A stretch of 64,000 bases of DNA from Oscillatoria acuminata PCC 6304 (GCF_000317105.1 NC_019693.1:434001-498000); one strand, 5' to 3'; positions 16,811-25,595 are shown, numbered from the stretch's first letter. Notes: generated from the sequence alone by a model not told the origin. A program made the numbers and translations.

Positions 16811-18352
16811 ATGGGGGATAAAATCAGCTTAAAAGATGTCATACACTTTTATGCAGAGGGGCGTCGCAACTTTAGAAATGCGGATTTTAGTGGCTTAGAA
16901 TTCAAGCGGATTAATCTCCAAGAAGCCGACCTCCAAGGGGCCTATATTCGCTGGGGTGAACTTCAAGGGGCGAATCTCAAAGGAGCCAATCTGTCTTGGG
17001 CGGACCTCCAAAAAGCGAACCTATCCGATGCAGTTCTGCACAAAGCTAACTTGAAAGAGGCGAATCTGAAAGGGGCTTGTTTACAATGGGCGGACTTGAG
17101 TGAAGCCAATCTTCAAGGAGCCACAGTGATTAAGGGCAATCTCTCGTTTGCCAATCTCCGCGATGCTTGTCTGCGTTTGGCTAAGTTTCAGGATGCCAAT
17201 CTGGACAAGGCGAACCTGAATGGGGTGGATTTGCGGGTGGCAATGCTCCTGGATGCGGATTTATCTGATGCGGATATTCAACGGGGGAAGCTGCAAGAAG
17301 CGAACCTCACCCGGGCAAATCTGACGGGGGCGAATCTGGAAGGGGCCAATTTACAAGGGGCAACTCTGGAACAGGCGAACCTGATGGGGGCTAACTTGAC
17401 CCGGGCCAATTTTAACTTAGCCTCTCTACAACGGGCTAATTTGACCGATGCTAAGTTGTTTGGCTGCAATTTCGATGGGGCCAATTTGACGGATGCCAAG
17501 TTGCCGGCGATCGAGAATATGTTGGGAGTTTCTTTTAAGGGGGCCAACCTGAAGGGGGCCAGGTTGCCGAATGGAGACCCCTTACAACAAGTGCTGCTGC
17601 CGAATGGTTCGCTTCCAGACCCTCGGCAACTGGCAGCGATCGCCCCGACTTCTCCGGTTGAACCTCGGACGAATCAAACGAAACAAGATTTACTGGAAAT
17701 TGCCAATGGTTACTCTACCACCCCGCGCTTATCCTTGTCTGAGGGTCCTGTTGGAGGTTCACCGGCAGGATGGGTCTCCCCAGAGGCAAGGCGATCGCCT
17801 CTAAAATCCCCAGAGGCTGAATTCTCTGCAACTCCAGACCCCTTACCACTGCTCATTCCTCCTTTACTGCCGGAAAATGGCAAGGGTTTGCACTCGGCAA
17901 GTCTCGGAATTGTGTCCCAGCCAAAAGAGGGAATCCCGAGGGCTAAACATCAGTATCTTTATAGTGCAAGTATCGCCATTTCTCATCGGCGCGGTCCTGG
18001 GGAATTTCGGCAAAATCTACTCGCTGCCTATCATGGCTGTTGTGCCGTCACTGGGTGCAATGCTGAACCTGTTTTAGAAGCGGTTTACCTTAAATCCAAT
18101 GACCGCAATTTTTCCATCCATCCTTCCTCGGGGTTACTGTTGCGATCGGATGTTCATACCCTGTTTGACTTGCATTTGCTGGCGATCGAACCCCAATCCC
18201 TGACGGTGCTGTTTTCTCCCGAATTACGGGAAACCTGTTATGCCGAATACCACGGCAAACTCCTGAGGGAGGCGATCGCCCCGGAATTTCAACCGGACCC
18301 CCTCAAACTCCAATTTCACTGGAATTTATGTCAATGGATCCAGGATTTATAG
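16811..18352 (+). CDS. pentapeptide-repeat protein fused to an HNH_2-like domain
   Basis: A 513-residue protein. An N-terminal cap ('ISLKDVIHFYAEGRRNFRNA', about 4-23) leads into about 45 A(D/N)LxG pentapeptide repeats (about 20-255), which form a right-handed quadrilateral beta helix. A disordered Pro/Ser linker (about 265-380) joins a C-terminal domain (about 385-513) resembling HNH_2: 'YHGCCAVTGCNAEPVLEAVYL', then 'PSSGLLLRSDVHTLFDLHLLAIEP'. The usual first His (in 'EAAHI') is Tyr426 and the usual Asn (in 'SNGL') is Ser440, whereas His449 and Asp453 remain. The domain may therefore bind DNA without cutting. It has its own ribosome site and no operon partner. Confidence 0.85.
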   Translation: MGDKISLKDVIHFYAEGRRNFRNADFSGLEFKRINLQEADLQGAYIRWGELQGANLKGANLSWADLQKANLSDAVLHKANLKEANLKGACLQWADLSEANLQGATVIKGNLSFANLRDACLRLAKFQDANLDKANLNGVDLRVAMLLDADLSDADIQRGKLQEANLTRANLTGANLEGANLQGATLEQANLMGANLTRANFNLASLQRANLTDAKLFGCNFDGANLTDAKLPAIENMLGVSFKGANLKGARLPNGDPLQQVLLPNGSLPDPRQLAAIAPTSPVEPRTNQTKQDLLEIANGYSTTPRLSLSEGPVGGSPAGWVSPEARRSPLKSPEAEFSATPDPLPLLIPPLLPENGKGLHSASLGIVSQPKEGIPRAKHQYLYSASIAISHRRGPGEFRQNLLAAYHGCCAVTGCNAEPVLEAVYLKSNDRNFSIHPSSGLLLRSDVHTLFDLHLLAIEPQSLTVLFSPELRETCYAEYHGKLLREAIAPEFQPDPLKLQFHWNLCQWIQDL

Positions 18353-18373
18353 GGAGTCTACATCAGCGTTTCC

Positions 18374-18850
18374 TTACATATAACCTGGGGGCTTAATCAA
18401 ATAAGTCGCCCAAGTTTGCTGATCCGGTTCATCGGTCCCTGTGGGTTTGGCAATCCGCCAGGTTTTTCCTTCTGCCTGCCGTTGCAAATAGAGGTCAAAG
18501 TTATTTTTGCGATCGGTGACTCGTTTTTCGGGGAGTTGGATGGTCAGGTTATAAGTGCCTTGGACATGGTAAGCCAACAGTCCATTAATTTTCAAAGGGT
18601 CTTGTTCCCAAATCTCCACTCGATTCACTTCATAGTTAGGCATGGAGTCCCCAGATTGCCCATGCTGACTCAGATGCTGGCGGAGTTCGGCTTTGTTTTG
18701 ACTCAGTTCCAAGGCGATCGCCCGTTGCACAACTTCTCGCGTCGGCTGAAATCCGGTGAGACTTAAATTAATGCTACAGCCACTCAATAACCCAATTAAA
18801 AGGGTCAGGGCGATCGCTCTCAACATAGGTTTAATGTGGATGCCACTCAT
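18374..18850 (-). CDS. hypothetical lipoprotein
   Basis: A 158-residue protein with a signal peptide ending in lipobox 'LLSGC' (Cys about 25), so it is probably membrane-anchored. The mature part has an amphipathic helix ('AIALELSQNKAELRQHLSQ') and then an NTF2-like or small alpha/beta fold ('NGLLAYHVQGTYNLTIQL', 'WRIAKPT'). No named family is recognised. It converges with the pentapeptide-HNH gene (22 bp between stops) and is divergent from the methyltransferase gene. Confidence 0.6.
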   Translation of the reverse strand: MSGIHIKPMLRAIALTLLIGLLSGCSINLSLTGFQPTREVVQRAIALELSQNKAELRQHLSQHGQSGDSMPNYEVNRVEIWEQDPLKINGLLAYHVQGTYNLTIQLPEKRVTDRKNNFDLYLQRQAEGKTWRIAKPTGTDEPDQQTWATYLIKPPGYM

Positions 18851-18926
18851 GTTAACCTCCCCTTTTATTCTCTACTATAGATCTATTCCAGTTCTTACAC
18901 TCCATCTTTAACCCCTCCCTCTAACC

Positions 18927-19589
18927 ATGTCTAACAAAACCTTAGGATTAGACGATCGCCTCCACAACTATTTCCTCTCAGTTTCTGGGCACGAATCGGA
19001 TATTCTGCGCTCTTTACGAAAGGAAACCGCCGCTCATCCAATGTCGCGAATGCAAATTGCACCGGAACAAGGTCAATTTATGGCCCTGTTGGTGCAATTA
19101 TTGGGGGCCACCAAAACCCTGGAAATCGGGGTTTTTACGGGCTACAGTAGCTTGGCGGTGGCTTTGGCTCTCCCGGCACAGGGTAAAATTGTTGCTTGCG
19201 ATGTTAGCGAAGATTATACGGCAGTGGCACGCTCCTATTGGCAGACAGCAGGGGTGGCGGATAAAATTGATTTGCGAATCGCCCCCGCATTGGAAACCCT
19301 CGATCGCCTCATTGAATCTGGAGAGGCAGGAACCTTTGATTTTGCCTTTATTGATGCGGATAAGCAAAACTATGACAACTATTACGAACGCGCTCTGCAA
19401 CTGGTTCGGGTTGGCGGGTTAATTGCGATTGATAATGTGTTGTGGGGGGGTCAAGTTGCGGACCCAATGGTTGAGGATGCCGATACAGAAGCAATTCGAG
19501 CCTTAAATGCTAAGTTAGTCCAGGATGAACGAGTCTCGTTGAGTATGGTGCCGATCGCCGATGGACTGACCCTGGCCCTCAAGCGGTAA
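18927..19589 (+). CDS. class I SAM-dependent O-methyltransferase
   Basis: A 220-residue protein of the caffeoyl-CoA O-methyltransferase-like family, of full length. SAM motif I is '[18 protein letters not shown]' (about 64-81). The metal-binding aspartates lie in '[18 protein letters not shown]' (about 137-154) and '[10 protein letters not shown]'. '[16 protein letters not shown]' is the family's substrate-lid segment. It methylates a catechol-type hydroxyl with a divalent cation; the natural cyanobacterial substrate is unknown. It stands alone with its own start region, with a duplicated non-coding element just downstream. Confidence 0.88.
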   Translation: MSNKTLGLDDRLHNYFLSVSGHESDILRSLRKETAAHPMSRMQIAPEQGQFMALLVQLLGATKTLEIGVFTGYSSLAVALALPAQGKIVACDVSEDYTAVARSYWQTAGVADKIDLRIAPALETLDRLIESGEAGTFDFAFIDADKQNYDNYYERALQLVRVGGLIAIDNVLWGGQVADPMVEDADTEAIRALNAKLVQDERVSLSMVPIADGLTLALKR

Positions 19590-19659
19590 GTGCGATCGCC
19601 CGTTTTCTCTGTTGAAAACGGGTCAAAGCGCTAAAAAATAAGTAAATTATTTTTGCGCC

Positions 19660-19962
19660 AAACTTGACAATTTTTGATATGATTATACAATGGAAATCTG
19701 TCTCGAATTACTACTCTCAAGATAGTTCTTCCTTATCAATTTTATCTTATCACAAAAAAATCGAATTGCCTAGGGTTTGGAGAAAAAAAGTCGCGATTTT
19801 TTTTCTGAATCGGACTTCCCAAACTTGACAATTTTTGATATGATTATACAATGGAAATCCGTCTCGAATTACTACTCTCAAGATAGTTCTTCCTTATCAA
19901 TTTTATCTTATCACAAAAAAATCGAATTGCCTAGGGTTTGGAGAAAAAAAGTCGCGATTTTT
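19660..19962 (+). repeat. 142-bp tandem duplication with promoter-like start in each copy
   Basis: Copies at 19660-19801 and 19821-19962 differ at about one base (T/C near 19698 and 19859) and are spaced by 19 bp. Each begins with TTGACA, a 16-bp spacer and TACAAT. Each ends in an A-rich/T-rich inverted repeat (AAAAAAATCG ... CGATTTTT), so each resembles a small transcription unit. Each holds only an 11-codon frame (MEICLELLLSR). They could be paired small RNAs, possibly antisense to the 3' end of the EamA gene. The function is inferred. Confidence 0.6.
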
Positions 19963-19978
19963 GGGAATTTTAGTGAGA

Positions 19979-20929
19979 TTAGCGCCAGAGGAACAAGAGG
20001 GCAATTCCAACAAGAGAGACAACGGCACCGAGAATGGCGCGAATGCTGACGAACTCCCCGAGGGCGATCGCCAGGGGTAAGACAAAGATTGGACTGGTGG
20101 CGCTGAGGGTTTGGGCGATGCCTGCGGGAGCGAACTTGAGGGAAATCTGCTGCAACCAAATCCCGAGATAGGTGCTAAAAAATGCGGTGACGAACACGAT
20201 CGCTAATAGACGTTGCGACCCTAATCCCGAGAGGACTTGGCGACCCTGTTTCCATAACATCCACAAGAGCAAGAGGGAGACTCCGGCCAACAAGCGGATC
20301 AAGGTACTCCATAACGGGTCGATCTCCGTTTGGGTGAGGGCCGCGCGTGAGAGGACTGCCCCCACTGCCTGAGCGAGGGCCGCCAGTAATCCCAAACCAA
20401 CTCCAGGCAGCAGGGGGGTGGTGGTTTTGGTCCCGGAAACCCGTTCGGCAATCGTCCAAGCAACGCCAATAATCGTGATGATCATCCCACACCAGGCAAT
20501 CAGGGTGAGTTGTTCCCGTAAAAAGAGGATGGCGAGTAAGGCAGTGAAGGGGGGTGCCAAGGTGTGAATTAAGAGGGTGCGCCTTGCGCCGAGTTGATTG
20601 AGGGCGGCAAAAAACACTGTATCCCCGAAACTAATGCCGATTGCGCCACTAAGGACTAACAGGAACAGGGGGAGGGCAAACTCGTTGAGGGTATTGAATG
20701 GAGAGGAAAGCGGGGGGAGGAAGGCGGGGGAATCCAGTGCAGGCAGCAGGAAGTCTCGCAGGAAAAGGGTGAGCAGCAGCAGGGCGATCGCCACGACTCC
20801 TTTGCTTAAATTGAGCAGCATCGGCGGAATTTTTTGGCCGAGGTAACCGTAAACTACGGAAACAACCGCCCATAATAATGCCGCACTGATGGCGGCGAGT
20901 TCACCTTTAAATTCGGCGATCGCATTCAT
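19979..20929 (-). CDS. EamA/DMT-family transporter
   Basis: A 316-residue protein starting at the ATG of 'MNAIAEFKG' (a TTG three codons earlier is less likely). It has ten predicted membrane helices in two EamA halves: 'ELAAISAALLWAVVSVVYGY' opens the first and 'LGLLAALAQAVGAVLSRAAL' the second. Typical DMT signature helices include 'ALNQLGARRTLLIHTLAPPF' and 'AGIAQTLSATSPIFVLPLAI'. Such proteins export metabolites such as amino acids or nucleosides; the substrate is unknown. It is divergent from the CIRCE-controlled gene, with the operator lying between the two starts. Confidence 0.87.
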   Translation of the reverse strand: MNAIAEFKGELAAISAALLWAVVSVVYGYLGQKIPPMLLNLSKGVVAIALLLLTLFLRDFLLPALDSPAFLPPLSSPFNTLNEFALPLFLLVLSGAIGISFGDTVFFAALNQLGARRTLLIHTLAPPFTALLAILFLREQLTLIAWCGMIITIIGVAWTIAERVSGTKTTTPLLPGVGLGLLAALAQAVGAVLSRAALTQTEIDPLWSTLIRLLAGVSLLLLWMLWKQGRQVLSGLGSQRLLAIVFVTAFFSTYLGIWLQQISLKFAPAGIAQTLSATSPIFVLPLAIALGEFVSIRAILGAVVSLVGIALLFLWR

Positions 20930-21019
20930 TCGGAACAAAGGATTAAATAAGGGTTCTATTTATAGTATCCGGTTTAGGGAGTAATTGGGCAGCCGCTGGC
21001 CTGTTTCAGGGTCCATTTA

Positions 21020-21046
21020 TTAGCACTCTCAAGCCTAGAGTGCTAA
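21020..21046. promoter_or_regulatory. CIRCE element (HrcA operator)
   Basis: A perfect TTAGCACTC - 9 bp - GAGTGCTAA inverted repeat, the canonical CIRCE bound by the heat-shock repressor HrcA. It lies 37 bp upstream of a good -35/-10 pair for the rightward gene and about 90 bp upstream of the leftward EamA gene. CIRCE normally controls groESL; neither neighbour is a chaperonin. Confidence 0.9.
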
Positions 21047-21082
21047 TAATTATTCAGGCGATCGCACCCGGGAGGAATAGAT

Positions 21083-21111
21083 TTGTCAAATTCAATCTAA
21101 ACTATTAAAAT
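21083..21111 (+). promoter_or_regulatory. promoter of the CIRCE-linked gene
   Basis: TTGTCA (21083-21088), a 17-bp spacer and TAAAAT (21106-21111) precede the 116-aa frame by about 95 bp. CIRCE sits just upstream of the -35 box rather than over the start site, which differs from many groESL promoters. Confidence 0.6.
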
Positions 21112-21207
21112 AGAAGCTATTCTGGTAACAGAGGTAACGATTTTTCGCAAAAAACCCTGGTATCAAAGAGATATTAAAACCAAAGTAGAAAGCGGGAGGA
21201 TGTGGCT

Positions 21208-21552
21208 ATGGAATACACCTTCGACATTTTAGGGGTTTCCCCAATTTTATATTTTTTTAACCAACAACAGGAAAAAGTCATCACCGATTCAGGAGTCGGA
21301 GTGGAATATCTCGGAACTCCAAAATGTACCCTGGATGCCTTTATTGATTCGGTCCAGACGGTTTCTCCCACTAAAGAATGGGATTTAGATGGCGTGGTCC
21401 AAACCGTGATCAACTTTTGGATGCATAACCCAGATAAAATTGGCTATTGGAAAGGACGGTTAGAAGATGCTGGAGATCATAATTTATTAGTAGCTCGCGT
21501 GGCGGACATGGGTTCATTACGCGCTACCTTTGAATCGATTCTGAATGATTAA
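21208..21552 (+). CDS. hypothetical protein under a CIRCE element
   Basis: A 114-residue protein starting at the ATG of 'MEYTFDILG', with GGGAGG eight bases upstream; a GTG at 21202 is less likely. It is acidic and probably globular alpha/beta: 'FDILGVSPILYFFNQQQ', 'GVGVEYLGTPKCTLDAFIDS', 'DLDGVVQTVINFWMHNPDKI'. No family is recognised and no signal or membrane segment is present. The promoter and the perfect upstream HrcA operator suggest heat-shock induction, so a stress role is plausible but inferred only from position. Confidence 0.65.
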   Translation: MEYTFDILGVSPILYFFNQQQEKVITDSGVGVEYLGTPKCTLDAFIDSVQTVSPTKEWDLDGVVQTVINFWMHNPDKIGYWKGRLEDAGDHNLLVARVADMGSLRATFESILND

Positions 21553-21580
21553 GCCAGGATAAAAGCTAAAGTTCAATGTC

Positions 21581-21626
21581 ACGACTGAAGTTGTTTTCAA
21601 ATGTTTGTAGTAACGGCTTCAGTCGT
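21581..21626. repeat. short inverted repeat (extragenic)
   Basis: ACGACTGAAG (21581-21590) and CTTCAGTCGT (21617-21626) with a 26-bp loop, in the 350-bp gap before the next gene. The rest of that gap holds A+T-rich sequence and HIP1 sites only. There is no T run, so it is not a clear terminator. Confidence 0.5.
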
Positions 21627-21902
21627 TTCTTGATCAGGACTTCTGCCGATTATGAAAATCAACCCTAAATGTAGAGGCGAGAAAGCGAATCGCCCCTCCA
21701 GATTTAGAGGGAATGCGTCAGCCCGGTGAGTAAATCTACTCAATACGACTCCCTCAGTTTAGAGATGGGGATGAGGGGTGATACCGATCGCCCTGAAGCA
21801 ACGATCGCGATCGCATCGAGTGTTCGATAAGAATCACGGCAAAAGCATCCATCATGTCTGATAATAGATAGTATGAGGATAGGTGATGGGGAGTGTAAGA
21901 GC

Positions 21903-22598
21903 ATGAAGTCAGGGATATTTGCGATCGCCGCATGGACAATCACAATCATGATGAGCGCCACAATGGCAGCGCCAGCAGTGGCTGAAAACCCAGAACACCT
22001 GAAACAGTTGCTCGAAACTAACCAGTGTCAGGGATGTGACTTGAGCGGAGTTAATCTAGCGGGTCAGAACTTAAGCGGGGCGAACTTAGAGGGCGCGAAC
22101 CTTGAGGGTAGTAACTTAGAGGGCGCGAATCTAAATGAAGCCTATTTAGTGAATGCCAAGCTCATGGATGCGTCATTACGGGGGGCGAGCTTGATTGCCG
22201 CGCGATTGCATGGAGCGAATTTAGAGAATGTAGACTTATCCCGCGCTAACCTCACACTAGCGGGGATGGTGATTGCGAATTTAACGAATGCGAATTTGCA
22301 ATCGGCGAACCTAGTCGGTGCCAACCTAGAGAGTGCCGAACTGGTGGGAGCCAATCTTTATAACACCAGGCAGTCTGTGGGGAACGAGCTTCAGTTCAGT
22401 CTTGAAGATGGCGGACCCTATCCCTTTGATATCGCTGGAGTCAACTTGCGTGATGCCAACCTCACCGATGCGAACCTGATGGGTGCGAACCTGATGGCGT
22501 CGGATCTCACGGGGGTTCAGGTGAACTATGCCAATCTACAGCAGGCACAACTAGACGGTGCAAATCTGCCCCGAGGATTTACGATTTCTAAGTTTTAA
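21903..22598 (+). CDS. secreted pentapeptide-repeat protein
   Basis: A 231-residue protein starting at the ATG of 'MKSGIFAIAAW'; an earlier in-frame ATG (21873) would put charged residues before the signal. The signal peptide is cleaved near 'APAVA-ENPEH'. About 25 pentapeptide repeats follow ('GANLEGANLEGSNLEGANL'), interrupted at about residues 155-180 by a non-repeat loop ('YNTRQSVGNELQFSLEDGGP'). 'CQGCDLSG' at the start of the coil may form a disulfide. It should be a periplasmic or thylakoid-lumen beta helix, as known for several cyanobacterial pentapeptide proteins. Function unknown. Confidence 0.85.
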   Translation: MKSGIFAIAAWTITIMMSATMAAPAVAENPEHLKQLLETNQCQGCDLSGVNLAGQNLSGANLEGANLEGSNLEGANLNEAYLVNAKLMDASLRGASLIAARLHGANLENVDLSRANLTLAGMVIANLTNANLQSANLVGANLESAELVGANLYNTRQSVGNELQFSLEDGGPYPFDIAGVNLRDANLTDANLMGANLMASDLTGVQVNYANLQQAQLDGANLPRGFTISKF

Positions 22599-22649
22599 GG
22601 GGCGATCGTCGCAGCGTGCAGACTAAGCACCTGGGAAATTGTGAGACAA

Positions 22650-22692
22650 CAGAGAATTTAGATCGCAGAGGATCTAAATTCTCTGTTTTTTT
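22650..22692 (+). terminator. strong rho-independent terminator
   Basis: A 15-bp perfect stem, CAGAGAATTTAGATC with GATCTAAATTCTCTG, a six-base loop and seven T, about 50 bp after the secreted pentapeptide gene. Confidence 0.9.
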
Positions 22693-22798
22693 ATGGCTAA
22701 AACCGACACCCTTTAGGAGGGATTAGGGAACTCCACAAAATAAAATCTCCAAAACGTTCGTTCGCAGTGACAGATCAAGGGAGTAGCCCCGTCAATGT

Positions 22799-22943
22799 TG
22801 TAGGGGCGCAATGCTTGCGCCCTCCGGAGGGCCTGCGCATTGCGCCCCTACAGATACCTTCTTTTCAGTTGAACGGTTGGAGGATTTATATTTTGCAATC
22901 CCCTCAGTTGAACGGTTGGATGGTTTATATTTTGCAATCCCCT
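22799..22943. repeat. extragenic palindrome plus 39-bp tandem repeat
   Basis: 22799-22852 is a palindrome with TGTAGGGGCGCAATGC ends, the same type as that at 5987-6040. 22866-22904 and 22905-22943 are tandem 39-bp copies (CAGTTGAACGGTTGG ... GCAATCCCCT) differing at two bases. The second reaches the stop codon of the leftward pentapeptide gene, so it forms that gene's 3' flank. Confidence 0.8.
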
Positions 22944-23812
22944 TAGGATGCAGATTTTTGCAGATCGATCAGAGCGGTACTGCCATCGGGGGCGATCGCA
23001 CCGCGCAAATCCGCTTCAGCGAACTCCGCATCCGTGATCTTCGCACCGAGTAAATTAGCCCCGAGGAGATTAGCTCCCGTTAAATTAGCCCCAGTGAGGT
23101 TGGTATTTTCCAGATTAGCGCGAGAGAGGTCCGCCCGAGTCAGGTCCGCACCGCTCAAATCGGAGCCACTGAGGTCCACCCCACTGAGTCTGGCCCCGGA
23201 GAGGGTGGCATCCACCAAAGAAGACTGAGGGCCGATCGCATAAACCCCGGCGCGGTTTGTATCAAACCCCTCGTCAAAGCAAGTGTCTGCATCACAGAGG
23301 GCAGAACGGAGGTCCGCCTCACTTAAATCCGCTCCCCGGAGGTCAGCAGAACGGAGATCGGCGCGGTAGAGATAAGCGTGAGCGAGGTTGGCATCGGTGA
23401 TCTGGGTCCAGCGCAGATCCGCTTTATAAAGATAGGCGCGGGATAAATCCGCATTCGGGGCGATCGCATAAGCATTTCTCCCTTTGGCATCAAACCCGAT
23501 GGGAAACTGAGTCTGACTATTATAGAGCGCATCAGAAATATCCGTACCTCCCATATCCGCCCATCTCAAATCCGTCCCTCGCAGGTCCGCCCCTTTCAGA
23601 TAAGCCCCTCTCAGGTCGGCCCCCTTGAGGTCCGCCCCGCGAAAATCGGTCCGGCGCAGATAGGCGGAACTCAGGTTGATTTCCTGTAAGGTGGCATCAC
23701 GAAAAACGGCTCGGCTGAGATTCGTCCCGCTCAGGTGCGCCTCACAGAGATTGACCTTGGAAAACAGCCTCTCTCCTTGAGCATATCGGGTTAGCAGTTG
23801 ATGAATGTCCAT
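22943..23812 (-). CDS. pentapeptide-repeat protein (cytosolic)
   Basis: A 289-residue protein. The N-terminal cap 'MDIHQLLTRYAQGERLFSKV' resembles that of two other pentapeptide proteins in this window. Repeats run from about residue 20 to 280 ('LRGADLKGADLRGAYLKGAD'). Two insertions break them: one near 95-110 ('YNSQTQFPIGFDAKGRNAYA') and a similar one near 185-200 ('CDADTCFDEGFDTNRAGVYA'). Both are of the 'T.F..GFD....G.YAIGP' type, so the coil is probably an internal duplication. No signal peptide is present. Function unknown. Confidence 0.85.
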   Translation of the reverse strand: MDIHQLLTRYAQGERLFSKVNLCEAHLSGTNLSRAVFRDATLQEINLSSAYLRRTDFRGADLKGADLRGAYLKGADLRGTDLRWADMGGTDISDALYNSQTQFPIGFDAKGRNAYAIAPNADLSRAYLYKADLRWTQITDANLAHAYLYRADLRSADLRGADLSEADLRSALCDADTCFDEGFDTNRAGVYAIGPQSSLVDATLSGARLSGVDLSGSDLSGADLTRADLSRANLENTNLTGANLTGANLLGANLLGAKITDAEFAEADLRGAIAPDGSTALIDLQKSAS

Positions 23813-23879
23813 GAGTGGTTTGTCCTTTGTCCTTTGTCCTGGGTGAGGGTGGGTCTAAGTGAGGGGAAACAGTCCAGCT

Positions 23880-25346
23880 TTAGAAGCGTTCCCCAATCTT
23901 GAAGATGGCGCTGAGATCGCGTTGATCACTCACGGCAAATTCGAGACGCACGGGACCAAAATCCGTGAGTAATCTTACCCCAAGACCGACGCCGAACCCA
24001 TTGCCCGGTTTATTTCGCACTTCCCCGGGTTCGCCATAGACGGAATCTGCCGAACCGAGGTCACTGGCAAAATCAGCAAATACAGTGCCGCTTAGGGCTG
24101 AGGAATAGGGGATATCTAAGTCTTCAATCAGGGGAAAGCGATATTCTACGGTGCCTTGGATATAACTTTGTCCGGTGCCGATTTCGCCATCTTGATACCC
24201 CCGCACGGAGTCACTGCCACCGAGATTAAAGGCTTGATAGGGCGGGACATCGCCGAGGATGGTCCCGCCTTGGAGGTTAAAGACAAAGGTTTGGTTCTGA
24301 ACGGGGACGAATTGGGTAAAACTGGCACTTAAGCGGTTAAACAGGATATCGGCACTGCCAACGGGGATGGATTGTTCGGTGGCGAGTTGAAAGCGATAGC
24401 CTTGGGTGGGCCATTCGGTACTGTTTCGGCGGTCCTGGAGTACACCCAAGTTGACGGTGATGAGGGTATCGAGCCCTTGCTCGCTGAAGGTGAGGGGATT
24501 GCCGAGACGATCGCTGGCGTAGAGGCGATCAGTAAAGGCAGAATTGCGAATGGCAACGCGCTGGTAACTGGCTCCTGCCGAGAGAACGACGCCGGTTGCG
24601 GTGACGGGTTGGTAGAAGGAGAGACTCCCGCCGAGGCGATCGACCCAAGCTTCATGGTCATGGATCAGATTGACTTCGCGATCGCCTTCGAGAAATTGGG
24701 ATTCGGGCGATCGGGTATTAAATAAGCGGAGTTGATACCCCGAGTCGAAGGGTCCAGACTCTAGCCAAGGGTCGGTATAGCGGAAAATGGCCCCAATGGT
24801 GCGCTCACCCCCTTCCAGACGCAGATCTAGGGTCTGGTTATTTTCCCCCAGGTTGGTCAGAATAAAGTCAACGGTGCCATGAATTCCTTTAATCGCGCTA
24901 TAGCGAGGTAAGGGAACGATCGCAAAATCCGGGTCTTCATCCAGTTCTTCTTGAATGGTTTCGAGTTCTGGACGCTGAGGTTGAGTCGGGGGATTTTGTC
25001 TCTGTTGGGAAATTCCTCGTTCTAAACCTTCGCCTTGTAAATTTTCTGCGGAATAGGAGGACTGGGGTGGGGCATCAGTTGAAGAGACCTCTCCCCAAAC
25101 CCCTCCCCTAAGAGGGGAGGGGCTTTGATGATCCCCTAGGAGGGGAGGGGGTGGGGGGGTGTCTAGGGAGGGGGTTGCAGGGAGTAACCCATCTGCTGCC
25201 GGGGGATAGAGAGATTGAAGATTGAAAGGGGTGGTTTCTGCTCTTTGTCCCCAAGCGGGGAGGCGAGTGATGAAAAGGGCAGAAGTCGCTCCTAGCAACA
25301 AGGCTAGGGCTTCTAGGGATTTATATAAGATGATGTTCGCGGTCAT
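23880..25346 (-). CDS. BamA/TamA-type (Omp85) outer-membrane protein lacking POTRA domains
   Basis: A 488-residue protein starting at the ATG of 'MTANIILYK' with GGGAG upstream; the earlier frame to 25520 has no signal character. A signal segment (about 8-30) is followed by a Pro/Ser/Gln-rich linker (about 35-130), then a 16-strand beta barrel (about 145-488). It has the Omp85 loop-6 motif 'GGSDSVRGYQDGEIG' and the usual C-terminal strand ('FGPVRLEFAVSDQRD' to 'FKIGERF', ending in Phe). No POTRA repeats are visible, unlike normal BamA. A GC-rich dispersed repeat lies in frame in the linker. Possible roles are lipid or protein insertion in the outer membrane. Confidence 0.8.
   Translation of the reverse strand: MTANIILYKSLEALALLLGATSALFITRLPAWGQRAETTPFNLQSLYPPAADGLLPATPSLDTPPPPPLLGDHQSPSPLRGGVWGEVSSTDAPPQSSYSAENLQGEGLERGISQQRQNPPTQPQRPELETIQEELDEDPDFAIVPLPRYSAIKGIHGTVDFILTNLGENNQTLDLRLEGGERTIGAIFRYTDPWLESGPFDSGYQLRLFNTRSPESQFLEGDREVNLIHDHEAWVDRLGGSLSFYQPVTATGVVLSAGASYQRVAIRNSAFTDRLYASDRLGNPLTFSEQGLDTLITVNLGVLQDRRNSTEWPTQGYRFQLATEQSIPVGSADILFNRLSASFTQFVPVQNQTFVFNLQGGTILGDVPPYQAFNLGGSDSVRGYQDGEIGTGQSYIQGTVEYRFPLIEDLDIPYSSALSGTVFADFASDLGSADSVYGEPGEVRNKPGNGFGVGLGVRLLTDFGPVRLEFAVSDQRDLSAIFKIGERF
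25083..25165. repeat. dispersed GC-rich hairpin inserted in frame in the Omp85 gene
   Basis: CCCCTCCCCTAAGAGGGGAG and a second hairpin are the same family as at 16577-16680. On the minus strand they are translated as 'PLLGDHQSPSPLRGGVWGE' within the low-complexity linker, so the insertion did not break the gene. Confidence 0.8.
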
Positions 25347-25595
25347 GCCGTTGACTCCCACAGACTCCGTGATGGTGTCGGTTGCTCGTTCTGGCGATCG
25401 AGCAACCGAACTGGATAATGCAATGATTGGGGTGGGGGGCAGAAATACCTCGCGGTTTTGCACCTCAATCGCTCCCCAAATCTTCTCTATCTTAGGCATT
25501 TGTGGGACCGGCGATCGCATTGGGGGGATTGCTTGTTTTTTTATTGATGAAGGAATCGTGACAGAAGGGCGATCGGCCCTGTGAACTCAGGCAGT

